64,000 nucleotides of DNA from Hemicordylus capensis (Eukaryota; Chordata; Lepidosauria; Squamata; Cordylidae). Under the pieces are notes generated by a model that was given only the letters and a program-made list of their open reading frames with translations, did no database searches and was not told the origin of the DNA. Location of the stretch: NCBI RefSeq assembly GCF_027244095.1, contig NC_069658.1:417162687-417226686 (forward strand), written 5' to 3'. Positions 32,441 through 42,590 of the stretch are shown piece by piece; positions within the stretch are counted from its first letter, which is position 1, and each line of letters opens with the position of its first letter. Position numbers and translations under genes: made by a program.

Positions 32441-32640
32441 CAAGGGTGGATCTGTAGCTCAGTGGCAGAGCATCTGCTTTGTATGCAGATGGTCCGAGGT
32501 TCAGTTCCTGGCACTTCCAGATAGGGCTGGGAAAAACTCCTCCTGAAACCCTGGAGGCCCACTGCCAGTCGTGGTAGGAAATAATGACCTAGATGGAACA
32601 ATGGTCTGACTCAGTGTAAGGCTTATGCTGCTCCTAATGC
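32441..32640 (+). mobile_element. Alanine-tRNA-headed SINE, family M (copy 3)
   Basis: Plus strand, complete head. 'ggtggatctgtagctcagtg' 'gcagagcatctgctttgtat' 'gcagatggtccgaggttcag' 'ttcctggcacttcca' can be aligned to tRNA-Ala through the A and B boxes. The body 'tagggctgggaaaaactcct' and end 'caatggtctgactcagtgta' follow. The anticodon-loop position is TGT instead of TGC. A SINE, not a tRNA gene. Confidence 0.85.
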
Positions 32641-32825
32641 GTAGAGCAGCTCTTAAAGGCAAAAGGCAAAGTGTGAGGAGTTTGCCCCACCAAGAAAAAT
32701 GGTCATGCACATGCCTTGGTTGGTTTCACAAGTGAACACAAGCCCTGTGCATATTTTATGTTCAATGCACATTCAGCCTGTGATCAGTGTTTGCATGTTA
32801 TGTTGAATGGATGTACAGCAATACA

Positions 32826-33062
32826 ATTCCTGGCTTACGTGATGTGCAGCATTATGTCTCTATTATGCTCCATCCTGGGCTACTGCAGATTCCTAAGCAG
32901 CCCTGCTGCTGCTCTGAATGAGCAGTTATGCAAATAGTGAAACTGCATTTCCCCCCATTGCTGAAAACTCATTCAGAGCAGCATTGGGGCTGCTTAAGAG
33001 TCTGCAGCAGCCCCAAGGCAGAGCATTATGGAAATGTAATGCTGCACATCATATAAGGGGCA
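32826..33062. mobile_element. Family L hairpin element (copy 1)
   Basis: Arms of ~85 bp. 'gatgtgcagcattatgtctc' with 'ggctactgcagattcctaag' and 'gctgctctgaatgag' (left) is the inverse of 'ctcattcagagcagca', 'gctgcttaagagtctgcag' and 'aatgctgcacatc' (right). The loop is about 40 bp. The same ends appear at 63700-63964. Confidence 0.75.
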
Positions 33063-33384
33063 GCCAGAGGAGTGGCGAGAGAGGCCCCTGCTAATTTGGC
33101 AAAGAGGCACCTTTTGACGTGGTGATGATTCTCTTTATTTAGCAGTGGGAAAGTAACTGGCCCTATCGACCCCCAGCACATTACTTCCAGTGACTGTTGC
33201 TGGTGTCTGTCTTACGTTTCTTTTAGATTGTGAGCCCTTTGGGGACAGGGTTCTATCTTATTTTTATTTATTATTTCTCTGTGAAAACCGCCCTGAGCCA
33301 TTTTTGGAAGGGTGGTATAGAAATCGAATAACTAACTAACTAACCCTTTGACATCCTCTCTCGCCACTCCTCTGGCTGCCCCTT
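33055..33384. repeat. Perfect 30-bp inverted repeat flanking a family H copy
   Basis: 33055-33084 (aaggggcagccagaggagtg, then gcgagagagg) is the exact inverse of 33355-33384. The ~270 bp between them is family H copy 3. A perfect match contrasts with the diverged repeats around it. Confidence 0.9.
33085..33346 (+). mobile_element. Family H retroposon (copy 3)
   Basis: 'cccctgctaatttggcaaag', 'aggcaccttttgacgtgg', 'tgactgttgctggtgtctgt', 'gattgtgagccctttgggg' and 'ggaagggtggtatagaaatc', ending in an (AACT)n tail. Full-length and plus-strand. Confidence 0.75.
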
Positions 33385-33394
33385 AAGCAATAAG

Positions 33395-33496
33395 AGAAGC
33401 AACCAGGAGCCAGGACCCCCACCCCTTTACTTGTAAAGGGGAATCCTCACCAGATTTGAGCCAAACCACAATTTTTGGTCCATACATACCCCTACT
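33395..33496. mobile_element. hAT-like element, family B (copy 5, fragment)
   Basis: The right end 'ggtccatacatacccctac' is preceded by 'ttgagccaaaccacaatttt' and the shared internal word 'acttgtaaaggggaatcctc'. Only about 100 bp remain. Confidence 0.6.
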
Positions 33497-33510
33497 CTGT
33501 ATCTTCCTAT

Positions 33511-33697
33511 AAAGGTAAAGTGTGCCGTCAAGTCGACACCCACAGAGCCCTGTGGTTTTCTTTGGTAGAATACAGGAGGGGTTTACCATTGCCTCCTCCT
33601 TTTCAGCATCTTCCTATATTGCTGCTGCCCGATATAGTACCAGCGGGGATTCGAACCAGCAACTTTCTGCTTGTTAGCCATCATTTCCCCTGTACCC
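33511..33697 (-). mobile_element. tRNA-headed SINE, family J (copy 1)
   Basis: Minus strand. The box-B-like 'gttgctggttcgaatccccg' and 'ctggtac' come first, then 'gaagatgctgaaa', 'cccctcctgtattctaccaa', 'agaaaaccacagggctctgt' and the end 'ggtgtcgacttgacggcaca' 'ctttacctt'. The start of the head is degraded. Confidence 0.8.
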
Positions 33698-34883
33698 CCT
33701 GAAAATATATCCCCAAGGGTCCCAAAACCTCAGGAACATTTTTAGGAGGCACAAGTGGCTGGAGAGGGAAGGGGGATAACCAAAAATCACCTTTCTCCTC
33801 TGCAGGCACATGGGCATATTCTTCACATGGACAACTCTTGGTTGGATGTTGTTAATGCAAATGTAGCAAGTGGAAGACAGCTACTTGCAAGTCAAATGCA
33901 TTTTCTGACCAATGCATCTTTTTTCGTATGCTTTACACGTATGGGAAATTCAAATAATGTTCCTAACATCACTTGTGAAAATGTTGATGCTTTCTGCTCT
34001 CCGCCACAATTGTTTGTTCCACTTCTGATTGGTTCACATTGTAAACCAAATCCAGCCATTTTGTATGCGAATAGGGCAGCCAGTTATGCTTTGATGTAAA
34101 AAGGAATAGATGAAGCCCTGCAGTAATAAAATGAGAAGAGAGAGTGGGGTAGGATTAAGCAACAACGATTTCATCTGTCTCCCAAGGAGAAAAAAAATGT
34201 TTAAACTGTTAATAACATTAAATTCTCCTAAATAGCTCCATTTCCTCTGTCATGTAACTCTTTGCCACAGCCCTCATAAAGAGTCCCATTGAAAGGATCA
34301 GCAGCCTCTTGCTGTGAAATTTGGATATTTCCTGTCATTGGATTAATTAAAATCATGTGGCATCATGGCCATTTTCCATTTGACACTGAAATATCATCAA
34401 AGGGAATGATACTCTTCCAATGGCTGCTGATCAAACTGCAGATCAAACTGTTCTTTTCATGCCCTCATTTGGGTTTCATTGGCATCATTGCGCTCCAAGC
34501 ACGAAGCAGGCGATGCATAATTCAAATTCCTTCCCCGCTTTTTGCTCAGAGTTTCAGGCCATGTGCTTTGCTTTCGAAAGGGATTCACTGATGATTGGAG
34601 AAGTTTTGGTTTCTCAGCACTCACTCCTTCCTCTCAAGGCAACTGAAGGGCAACAGATTCTTGGAAGGTTCTGAGTGTCATAAACGCAGATGCTTCACAT
34701 GTTTCATTTGAAAGATGTATGTGTACAAAATGTACTGTATGAATGTGGCAAACAGATATTTGCAGGTGGGTGCGTGCAGCTTCTTAATGTGTGATATGCT
34801 TGGGGCCCTTAGGTCATGACTGAGTCATGACTGAATCATGATTGGGAGTTGAGGCATGAGGGGAGTACTTAGTTGCTGCCACA
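33698..34883. other. Apparently single-copy DNA; possible conserved non-coding element
   Basis: No repeat recognised. 34190-34680 is of even composition with homeodomain-like cores (ggattaattaaaatc, tgatgattgg) and words typical of vertebrate enhancers. Conservation cannot be judged from one sequence. Confidence 0.35.
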
Positions 34884-35216
34884 TAGAGTTGCCAACTAGG
34901 GACTTTGATAGAGGACATGTGACTATTTTTGGGGACCAAATGACTTTTTTTTTTTTTTGCATTAGGAAGACTAGAGACTATTTTGGGGACCAAACAACTT
35001 TCTTTGCATGTGTCGTGGTGTCCGAAGTTCTGGGAAGCAATTGCTTCCCCTTCCTACTGACTCTGGCTTCCAATGGGGAAGCCCGAGTAGAGGTTCTTCT
35101 GCTTCAGTGGCAGGTGCGTGGCTAGGTGGGCCCAGCAGGTGCAGCTTGCTTCCTTCATGGGGTGGAGGTGGTGGCAGCAGCAGTGAGAAGTTAGCCTTTA
35201 GCTAGCTAACTAACTT

Positions 35217-35470
35217 TACTCAATTAGCAGCTACCCCTGCTAACTGAGTAAAAAGCCACCTTTTAAAGTGGTGAATCTCTTCTGTTCATCATGGAGAGAG
35301 CAACTGGCCCATTCCAGCCCCAGCACAGCATTCCTTCAATGGTTGATGCTCGGGTTACCTTGTGTTTCTCTTTAGATGGTGAGCCCTTTGAGGAAGGGGA
35401 GCATCTTATTTATCTTCCTTTGAAAACCGCTGTGAAACCCTCTGTTGAAAAGTCATATAAATGTTTGCCG
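35217..35470 (+). mobile_element. Family H retroposon (copy 4), inside family I
   Basis: 'acccctgctaactgagtaaa', 'agccaccttttaaagtggtg', 'tttagatggtgagcccttt' and 'gaaaagtcatataaatgttt'. The central and 3' parts differ from copies 2 and 3 in the same way as the family I copy at 62795. Confidence 0.65.
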
Positions 35471-35484
35471 TCATAAAGAACTGC

Positions 35485-35547
<63 letters not shown>
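35485..35547. repeat. (TATC)n microsatellite
   Basis: About 15 uninterrupted atct units, placed at the end of a family H copy and probably grown from its tail. Confidence 0.95.
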
Positions 35548-35930
35548 CTGCCTTGAGCCAAGAGGTGAAGTTGCCTGCCAGGTTGGGGAGAGCAGGTTGG
35601 GTGTCCTGTGGTGGAGGAGGACAGAGGACTGTGTGTGTCGTAAAGCTAACCAGGAGATGAATTTACAGTTAAGAAGCAGGGGCCTGCAGAACTCTGCACC
35701 TAGACAGGAGACCAAGCAGACATATAGCTCACCTGGTCATCGACTTCACAGTGGTAAGCTGAAAGTGGAGGCTTTTGGGAGACTTCTTTTGGTGAAAAAT
35801 GTCTTCTATTTCCACTTTTTGGGTGGATATCAACTTTTTTCATCATCTTGACCTTGTAACCCTACTTGCACTCCATGCCTATTTATGCAACCCAACTGCC
35901 TGAAGCCATGTTTTGATGCTGTGACAAGGA

Positions 35931-37597
35931 GTGTATTTATTTATTTATCATATTTTTATGACCTCTCCAGCAGGGTTGATGACAAAGAAGGCTCCCTCTT
36001 AAAAACCCTGGGCCCAAATCGTTAAGGGCTTTATAGCTGATAAGCAACATTTTGTATTTCACCTGGAAACATATCAGCAGCCAGTACAGTTCTTTTAAAA
36101 TCGGTGTTATGTGGTCCCTTTGTGTTGTCCCAGAGACCAATCTGGCTGCCAATTATAGTTTCTGGACTGTGTACAAAGGCAGCCCTACGTAGAGTGCATT
36201 ATTGTAATCGAGCCTGGAGCTTACCAGCATATGTACCACTGTTTTAATGTGGCGCAGCGGGAAATGACTTGACTAGCAAGCCAAAGGTTGCTGGTTCGAA
36301 TCCCTGCTGGTATGTTTCCCAGACTATGGGAAACACCTATATCAGGCAGCAGTGGTATAGGAAGATGCTGAAAGGCATCATCTCATACTGCACAGGAGAT
36401 GGTAATAGAAAACCCCTCCTGTATTCTATCAAAGACACTCACAGGGCTCTGTGGTCGCCAGGAATCAACACCGACTCTACGGCACACTTACCTCCCTCCA
36501 GAAATGGAATTTGCTGATGTATCAGCCAGAGCTGATAAAACCGCTCCTGGATACTGCCTCAACCTGAGAAACCAGGGAGAGCTTTGGATCACGTACCTGA
36601 TCTTTCAGGGGGAGTGTAACCCTATCCAGAACAGGCAGATCTAAACCATCTCTCGGGTCCCAACCCTCCACAGTCAGTACCTCCTTATTTGGATTCAATC
36701 TCAGTTTATTATCCCTCATCCAGTCCATTACTGCCTCCAGGCAGGCATTAAGGGAAGATATGCCATTTCTGATGAGGTCGACATGGAGAAGTAGATCTGG
36801 CTGTCATCAGCATATTGATAACACCCTGCACCAAACTTCTTGATGATCTCTCTCTGTGGTTCCATATAGATGTTAAAGAGTATTGGAGACAGTATGGTGC
36901 CTTGAGGAACTCTACACTTTAGTTCTCGCTTTGCAGAACAACAGTCTCCAAGCGACACCATCTGGAATCTGCCTGAGAGGTAGGAATGGAACTACTGTAG
37001 AACAGTTCCACCCAATCCAACCATCCTGGTTGATGGTATCGAAAACTGCAGAGAGATCCAAAAGGAATCAGCAGAGTCACATTCCCTCTGTCAATAGCGT
37101 GTTGGAGATAATCCATCAGGCTGACCAAGGCAATCTCGACCTCATAGCCCACATGAAAGCCAGTTTGAAATGGGTCTAGATAATCTGCATCATCCAAAAC
37201 TGCCTGGAGCTGAGAGGCCACCACCTGCTCAATCACCTTGCCCAACCATGGAAGATTAGAAACAGGTCTGTAATTAGCTAACTCCGAGGGATCCAATGCA
37301 GGTTTCTTCAAAAGTGGTCTAATAATAGCCTCCTTAAGACAAGGAGGCATCCTGCCCTCCCTCACAGAAGCATTTATAATATTTACCAGATCCTCTCTGA
37401 TAATATGATTATCAGAAGACATAAACCAAGTTGAGCAAGGGTCAAGAGAACAGGCTGTAGGACATACAGTCTGAAGCAGTTTGTCCACTCCCTCAGGAGT
37501 CACAAACTGAAAATGATCCAATCTAATCCCATAAGAGGAGTTGCTGGACACCTCCACAGTAGACTCTGCAGTAACTGTGGAATCTAGCTCGGCCTGA
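35931..37597 (-). mobile_element. L2-type LINE (copy B), 5'-truncated
   Basis: Minus strand, from the pre-RT region to the tail. The frame 37557-36919 gives VDKLLQTVCPTACSLDPCST, AIIRPLLKKPALDPSELANY, RPVSNLPWLGKVIEQVVASQ and DYLDPFQTGFHVGYEVEIAL. Further on are VPQGTILSPILFNIYMEP and the catalytic QYADDSQIYFSM near 36800, then FQVKYKMLLISYKALNDLGP. Several frame breaks. The 3' tail is taaa repeats at 35931-35948. A family J SINE splits it at 36250-36492. Its 5' end abuts the tail of the next L2 copy. Confidence 0.85.
36250..36492 (+). mobile_element. tRNA-headed SINE, family J (copy 2)
   Basis: Plus strand, full length. 'tggcgcagcgggaaatgact' 'tgactagcaagccaaaggtt' 'gctggttcgaatccctgctg' is a tRNA-like head with A and B boxes. 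The body 'aggaagatgctgaaaggcat' and 'cccctcctgtattctatcaa', and the end 'caacaccgactctacggcac', follow. It is inserted in L2 copy B. Confidence 0.85.
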
Positions 37598-39081
37598 ATA
37601 TTTATTTATTTATTTATTCATTTATTTATCTGTCTATCTTTATAAAACATCTATACCACCCAGACTTTCTGAGCGGTTAACATAAAAATAATTAAAACAC
37701 ATATAAAAGTTAAAACAGTGCAACAATTTAAAAACAGCCATAAAATTAAAAACAGACAGTTTTTAAAAGCTGGGAAAGCTTGGGTGAAAAGATGGGTTTT
37801 CAGGTGTTTTTTAAAAATTGCCAGAGATGGGGAGGATCATATCTCAGCAGGGAGCACATTCCACAATCTCGGGGCAGCGACCGAGAAGGCCTGTCTCTGT
37901 GTCGCCACCAAACGAGTTGCTGGTAACTGGAGACGGACTTCCTCAGATGACCTCAATGGGCGGTGTGACTCATAGTGAAGAAGACGCTCTCTTAAATACC
38001 CAAGGCCTAAGCCTTTTAGGGCTTTATAAGTTATAACTAGCACTTTGTATTTTGCCTGGAAACCTATTGGCAGCTAGTGAAGCTCCATCAACAGAGGTGT
38101 AATGTGGTCTCTCCAAGATAACCCAGAGACAAGCCTGACTGCTGCATTCTGAACCAACTGGAGTTTCCGGACTATGTACAAAGGCAGCCCCACGTAGAGC
38201 GCATTACAAAAGTCAAGTCTGGAGGTTACCAACAAATGTACCACTGTTTTGAGGTCATTGATCTCAAGAAACAGGCGCAGCTGGCGTATCAACTGAAGCT
38301 GATAGAAAGCACCTCTGGCCACCGCCTCAACCTGAGAAATCAAGGAGAGACGTTGATCCAGAAGTACTCTCAGACTGCAAACCTGTGCCTTTTGGGGAAG
38401 TGTGGCCCCATCTAGAACAGGTAGATCAAGATAGTATCTGGAGCACAATAAATACCTCTGTCTAATCTGGATTCAACTTCAGTTTATTCTCACTCATCCA
38501 GCCCATTACTGCTTCCAGGCAGGCATTTAGGGAGGATATGCCAGCTCCTGAAGAAGCTGGCATGAAGAAGTAGATCTGGGTGTCATCAGCGTACTGATAA
38601 CACCCGGCTCCAAATCCCCTGATGATCTATCCTAGCGGTTTTATGTAGATCTTTAAAAGCACTGGAGAAAGTACGGAGCCTTGAGGGACGCCATATTTAA
38701 GCTCAGATCTTGAAGAGCAACAGTTTCCAATCGACACCATCTGGAATCTGTCAGAGAGGTAGGAGCGGAACCACTGTAAAACAATGCCTCCCACCCCCAA
38801 CACCCTCAGACGTTCCAGAAGGATACTATGGTCGATAGTATTGAAAGCCACCAAGAGATCCAAAAGGACCAACAGAATCACACTTCCTCTGTCAATTCCC
38901 GATTGGAGATCATCCATCAGGCTGACCAAGGCAGTCTCCACCCCATAGCCCACCCGAAAACTAGTTTGAAATGGGTCTAGATAATCAGTTTCCTCCAAGA
39001 CCACCTGGAGCTGAGAGGCCACCACCTTCTCAATTACCTTGCCCAGCCATGGGAGGTTGGAAACAGGCCTATATAAGCTGC
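37598..39081 (-). mobile_element. L2-type LINE (copy C), reverse transcriptase to tail
   Basis: Minus strand. The frame 39025-38627 gives VASQLQVVLEETDYLDPFQT, SFRVGYGVETALVSLMDDLQ, LLDLLVAFNTIDHSILLERL, LQWFRSYLSDRFQMVSIGNC and KYGVPQGSVLSPVLLKIYIK. QYADD lies near 38600. Then come [51 protein letters not shown] and LWNVLPAEI. The expected D in LDLSAAFDTIDHS is changed (FNTIDHS). The tail is taaa-type at 37598-37630. The segment 38847-38965 is repeated in the neighbouring segment. Confidence 0.85.
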
Positions 39082-39711
39082 CGAGAGATCCAAAAGAACC
39101 AACAGAGTCACACTTCCTCTGTCAATGCCCAATTGGAGATCATCCATCAAGCCAACCAAGGCAGTCTCCACCCCGTAGCCTGCCCGAAAACCAGTTTGGA
39201 AGGTGGGGGTTGGAAACAGGCCTATAATTGCTCAACTCTGAGGGATCTAATGCAGGCTTCTTTAGAAGAGGTCTAACGATTGCCTCCTTAAGACAAGGAG
39301 GCATCCTGCCCTCCCTCAGAGAAGCATTTATGATTTCCACCAGGCTGTCTACAACAGCCTCCCTGCTAGATCAAACAAGCCATGTTAGACAAGGGGCAAG
39401 AGAAAAATGGTAGGCCTCACCACTCCAAGCAGCTTGTCCACATCCTCAGGAGTCACAAACTGAAACCGATCCAGTCAAATCACATAAGAGGAGTTGCTGG
39501 ACACCCCCAATTCAGACATCAAATTTACTGTGGAGTCTCCATCTAGATCGGCCCAAATCGAAGAGATTTTATCTGTGAAAAATTCTTTAAACACATCACA
39601 GTGGGTAACTGATGACTCCAAATTCTGGTTCAAGGGAGCGGGGGCAGATACTAATCTCCTCACAACCCTGAACAACTCTCCTGGGCGTGAACTCACAGAG
39701 GGCTAGTCGGA

Positions 39712-40174
39712 GGGCTAAAGGCCACCTCCAGCTTCAAAGGCAGGATGCCTCTGAGTACCAGTTGCAGGAGAATAACAGCAGGAGAGAGGGCATGCCCTCA
39801 ACTCCTGCCTGTAGGCTTTCAGTAGCATCTGGTGGGCCACTGTGTGAAACAGGATGCTGGACTAGATAGCAATAGCACTTAGCAATAGCACTTACATTTA
39901 TATACCGCTTTATAGCCGGAGCTCTCTAAGCGGTTTACAATGATGTAGCATATTGCCCCCCAACATTCTGGGTACTCATTTTACCAACCTCGGAAGGATG
40001 GAAAGCTGAGTCAACCTTGAGCCCCTGGTCAGGATCGAACTTGTAACCTTCTGGTTACAGGGCGGCAGTTTTACCACTGCGCCACCAGGGGCTCTATGTG
40101 CCAGGGGCTCTATGCTGGATGAGGCCCAAGATAGGCCTTGGGCCTCATCCAGCAGGGCTGTTCTTATGTTCTTA
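39712..40174. mobile_element. Unnamed repeat R, split by a Sauria SINE
   Basis: 'aacaggatgctggactagat' before the Sauria SINE and 'aggccttgggcctcatccag' 'cagggctgttcttatgttct' after it form a familiar squamate repeat end (ggatgctggactagataggccttgggcctcatccagcagggc). A 14-bp inverted repeat ggatgaggcccaag / cttgggcctcatcc lies at 40117-40150. Its class is unknown. Confidence 0.55.
39868..40110 (-). mobile_element. Sauria SINE (copy 2), full length
   Basis: Minus strand. The tRNA-like head 'gagcccctggtggcgcagtg' is followed by 'gtaaaactgccgccctgtaa' and the B box 'acaagttcgatcctgacc'. The body 'ggttgactcagctttccatc' 'cttccgaggttggtaaaatg' 'agtacccagaatgttggggg' 'gcaatatgct' follows, and then the BovB-like 3' end 'gcggtatataaatgtaagtg' with a 'ctattgct' tail. 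A short duplicated 'ccaggggctctatg' lies at the head end. Confidence 0.9.
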
Positions 40175-40405
40175 ACTCTTGAGCTGCTCCTGACAACCCA
40201 GTCCAAAAGTGAACATTGAAGTCCCGCACCACCAACAACCTGGGCCACTCCAATGACAACTCAGCAACCAGGGTTGTCAGCTTAATTAGCGTATCCACTG
40301 GGCAGCGGGGAGATTGGTACACCAGCAGAAGTCCCAATCTATCCCTGGTCCCTAGACTTAGGTACACACTTTCAATATTGGCCAAATCCCTGACAGGGGT
40401 CCTGG

Positions 40406-40941
40406 CAGGGGCGGAGCCACCATTGGGCCAACGGGTTCAAAGAACCCGGGCCGTGCCCAATCAGGGGCCGTGCCTTGTAGCCCTGACACGACCCCACGTC
40501 TGACGTGAGATGTGGGGGTGCTGGTTTAGCTTCCAAGCGGGGACTGCGGGGCCCCTTTGGGAGCTAAACTAAAGCTGGTGCTGCGTTCACAGCGCAGCCA
40601 GGAGCGGTTCTTCCCTGCCTAAGACAGGGAAGAGCCGCTCCTGGATGCCCTGTGAACGCAGCACCAGTCTAAGTAGCTCCTGAAGGGGCCTTAAAGGCAG
40701 GGAAGAGCCGCTCCTGGCTGCGCTGCAAACGCAGCCTTAGTTTAGCTCCCGAAGGGGCCGCGCGGCCCCTTCGGGAGTTGGACTCTAACTCCCAAACGGA
40801 GCCAGACCACGCCCCCCACGTCTGATGTCAGACGCAGGGGCATGGCTAGCTCCCACATTTGACATCAGATGCGGGGGGCAGGGTCAGCAGGGCTGCCACC
40901 ACGGCCACAAACGAGCCACTGGCGGTCAGGCTCTGCCACTG
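40406..40941. mobile_element. hAT-like element, family S (copy 1)
   Basis: Starts caggggcggagccaccattg and ends aggctctgccactg. Flanks are ggtcctgg and aatcctgg, sharing the last six bases. Internally it is a set of long palindromes: 'gggaagagccgctcctgg' and 'ccaggagcggttcttccc', 'ggtgctgcgttcacagcgca' and its inverse, and 'aaggggccgcgcggcccctt'. Non-coding. It splits L2 segment D. Confidence 0.8.
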
Positions 40942-41230
40942 AATCCTGGTAAGTGAGATGATATTTTCTATAAACCACAGCCATCCCACTCCTCACCTAC
41001 GTCCCCTTACCTGCTCCACCATGGAGTAACCCTCTGGGAGAAACTGGGACCAAACCAGACCACTAGCCTCTCCCAACCAGGTCTCTGTGATACATACCAA
41101 GTCGACTCCTTCATCCATAATCAAGTCATGGACTACCTCAGGTTTATTTTGATCCGACCTGGCATTAAAGAGTAGTAAGGTGAGGTTCTGTGGGTGGCTG
41201 GCATTGATTTCCAAGGTCAAGGAGATGGTA

Positions 41231-41983
41231 GGCCTGCTGGAAAGGGAAAGAGCAATTAAATGTCTGAATTCCCTTCCCCTGTAATGGTCTGCTGGCCTAT
41301 CAATGAATCGTCTTCATTGATTCTCCACCACCATTGGTATAGCTGCCCAGGAGTTACCATTAGACTCAGCCAACACTGAAGTCCTTGAGCAGTTTCCAGG
41401 CTTCTCTTACCCACCATTCATAAGAAGGTGACCACAGTTTGGGAGATCAGGACATCAGGCATCCCAGATCATATGCTAGTATAGTCCTCATGACAGCAAG
41501 TAATATGAAGGAGCTTCGAGCCAAGATGCAACAGCCATGTGCACTCCTGAAAATTCCTCCAAATTACTTGCTATCATGAGAACCAGTCCAAAGTGTAGGT
41601 TATTGCCTTTCCCTTTCCCCATCCAGGAATATATGATTGGACAGAAACAATTAAATCAGCTCCTATATTAACTCATGCATAAAAACAATTTCACATGATC
41701 TTCTAAACATTTGGGCACACCCCAGCATCATTAAATCTGCATGTTGGTGAGCAAAGGTGCATGTAGCCTATGGATATGCTTATACAACATGTTGCTTCAT
41801 ACTAATAGCCCTGTGTTGTAAATTAATTATTATTCTTTGCCTAACATTCTTATATAGCTAAGGTAATGTGTTTCAACTAGTCCTGTGCAAGTCAGATATT
41901 TAAAGAGAACAAATGAGCACATGCTGAAATAGGTTCATTCTCTTTCATATCACTCCTAATCACAGTTATTAGGGCTGCAACCC
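41231..41983. other. Unassigned DNA; may include the L2 5' region
   Basis: The L2 5' end cannot be placed exactly, and the first ~200 bp may be its 5' untranslated part. Nothing else recognised. Confidence 0.4.
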
Positions 41984-41991
41984 CTTTAATC

Positions 41992-42113
41992 CAGGTTCTC
42001 CAACTTGGGTCCCTACATATTGCTGGACTACAACTCCCATCTTCCCTAGCCACAATGGGATGATGGGAATTGTAGTCCAACAACATGTGGGGACCCAAGT
42101 TGGAGAACCCCTG
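41992..42113. mobile_element. hAT-like hairpin, family F (copy 1)
   Basis: Ends caggttctccaacttgggt / acccaagttggagaacccctg. The central arms are 'ggactacaactcccatcttc' and 'gatgggaattgtagtcc'. Flanks ctttaatc and gattaatc agree at 6 of 8 bases. Confidence 0.8.
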
Positions 42114-42590
42114 GATTAATCAATTAATCAGTTTAAAACTATTTTACAGTATACAACTGTTTGACTAAAAAAGCATCCTTAATTGAGAACACTTTTCTTT
42201 TTAAACGTATTGAGCATATTTTAATGATATGAACTGCAAGTGAAGGGCATCTTCTTAGAAGAAGCATCTAATCTTCACTCTCACATAGAAGGAAGGCCTC
42301 TCCTACGATGGAGACTGCAGCAGCAACATATCCATGCATGCACCGCTTAAAACACCAAGGAACTGTAATTCTTTCCTTGAGAACGCCTGTTTTACACATT
42401 CACAAACTGATTACAACTAATTTGATTCCTCAACTAAAATTTCTTCAGTCATGTGACAGCTGAGTCTGGACTTCTGAGGACTTGTTTATAAGTATGTTTT
42501 AGGGTTCCTAAAACATGAAACAACCAGGAAGTCCATTTTAACCCATAATTTTAGTTCTTCCTGGGGGCAGTGCCAGGAGGAGCCCCTAGG
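42114..42590. other. No recognised feature
   Basis: AT-rich DNA with tandem 'attaatcaattaatca' at its left edge only. Confidence 0.4.

Larger units (their letters stand above)
34884..35863 (+). mobile_element. Family I unit (copy 1), ~1 kb
   Basis: Begins 'tagagttgccaactaggga' and ends 'accttgtaaccctac', weakly inverted (gttgcca-type ends). It shares ordered blocks with 62409-63543: 'gaggacatgtgactattttt', 'ggggaccaaacaactttctt', 'caatggggaagcc', 'gaggacagaggactg', 'ggagatgaatttacagttaa', 'gaagcaggggcctg', 'tcaccttggtcatcga'-type and 'tatttccacttttt'. A family H copy sits inside at the same relative place in both. No protein recognised. Confidence 0.65.
39082..41230 (-). mobile_element. L2-type LINE (segment D), endonuclease to start of RT
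   Basis: Minus strand, the 5' part of an L2 ORF2. LTLLLFNARSDQNKPEVVHD plus LIMDEGVDLVCITETWLGEA at 41220-41080 is the apurinic endonuclease start. SVYLSLGTRDRLGLLLVYQS with LLVVRDFNVHF (40385-40180) is its end. ELFRVVRRLVSAPAPLNQNL and FKEFFTDKISSIWADLDGDS are pre-RT, and EGRMPPCLKEAIVRPLLKKP is early RT. Broken by repeat R plus a Sauria SINE, and by a hAT-like element. With copy C it would make an almost full-length element, but ~145 bp is present twice at the border. Confidence 0.8.

Noticed and set aside
37598-39225. L2 copy C inserted into copy B
   Set aside because: The continuation of copy B is not found beyond copy C; instead segment D overlaps copy C by about 145 bp, so simple insertion does not explain the layout.
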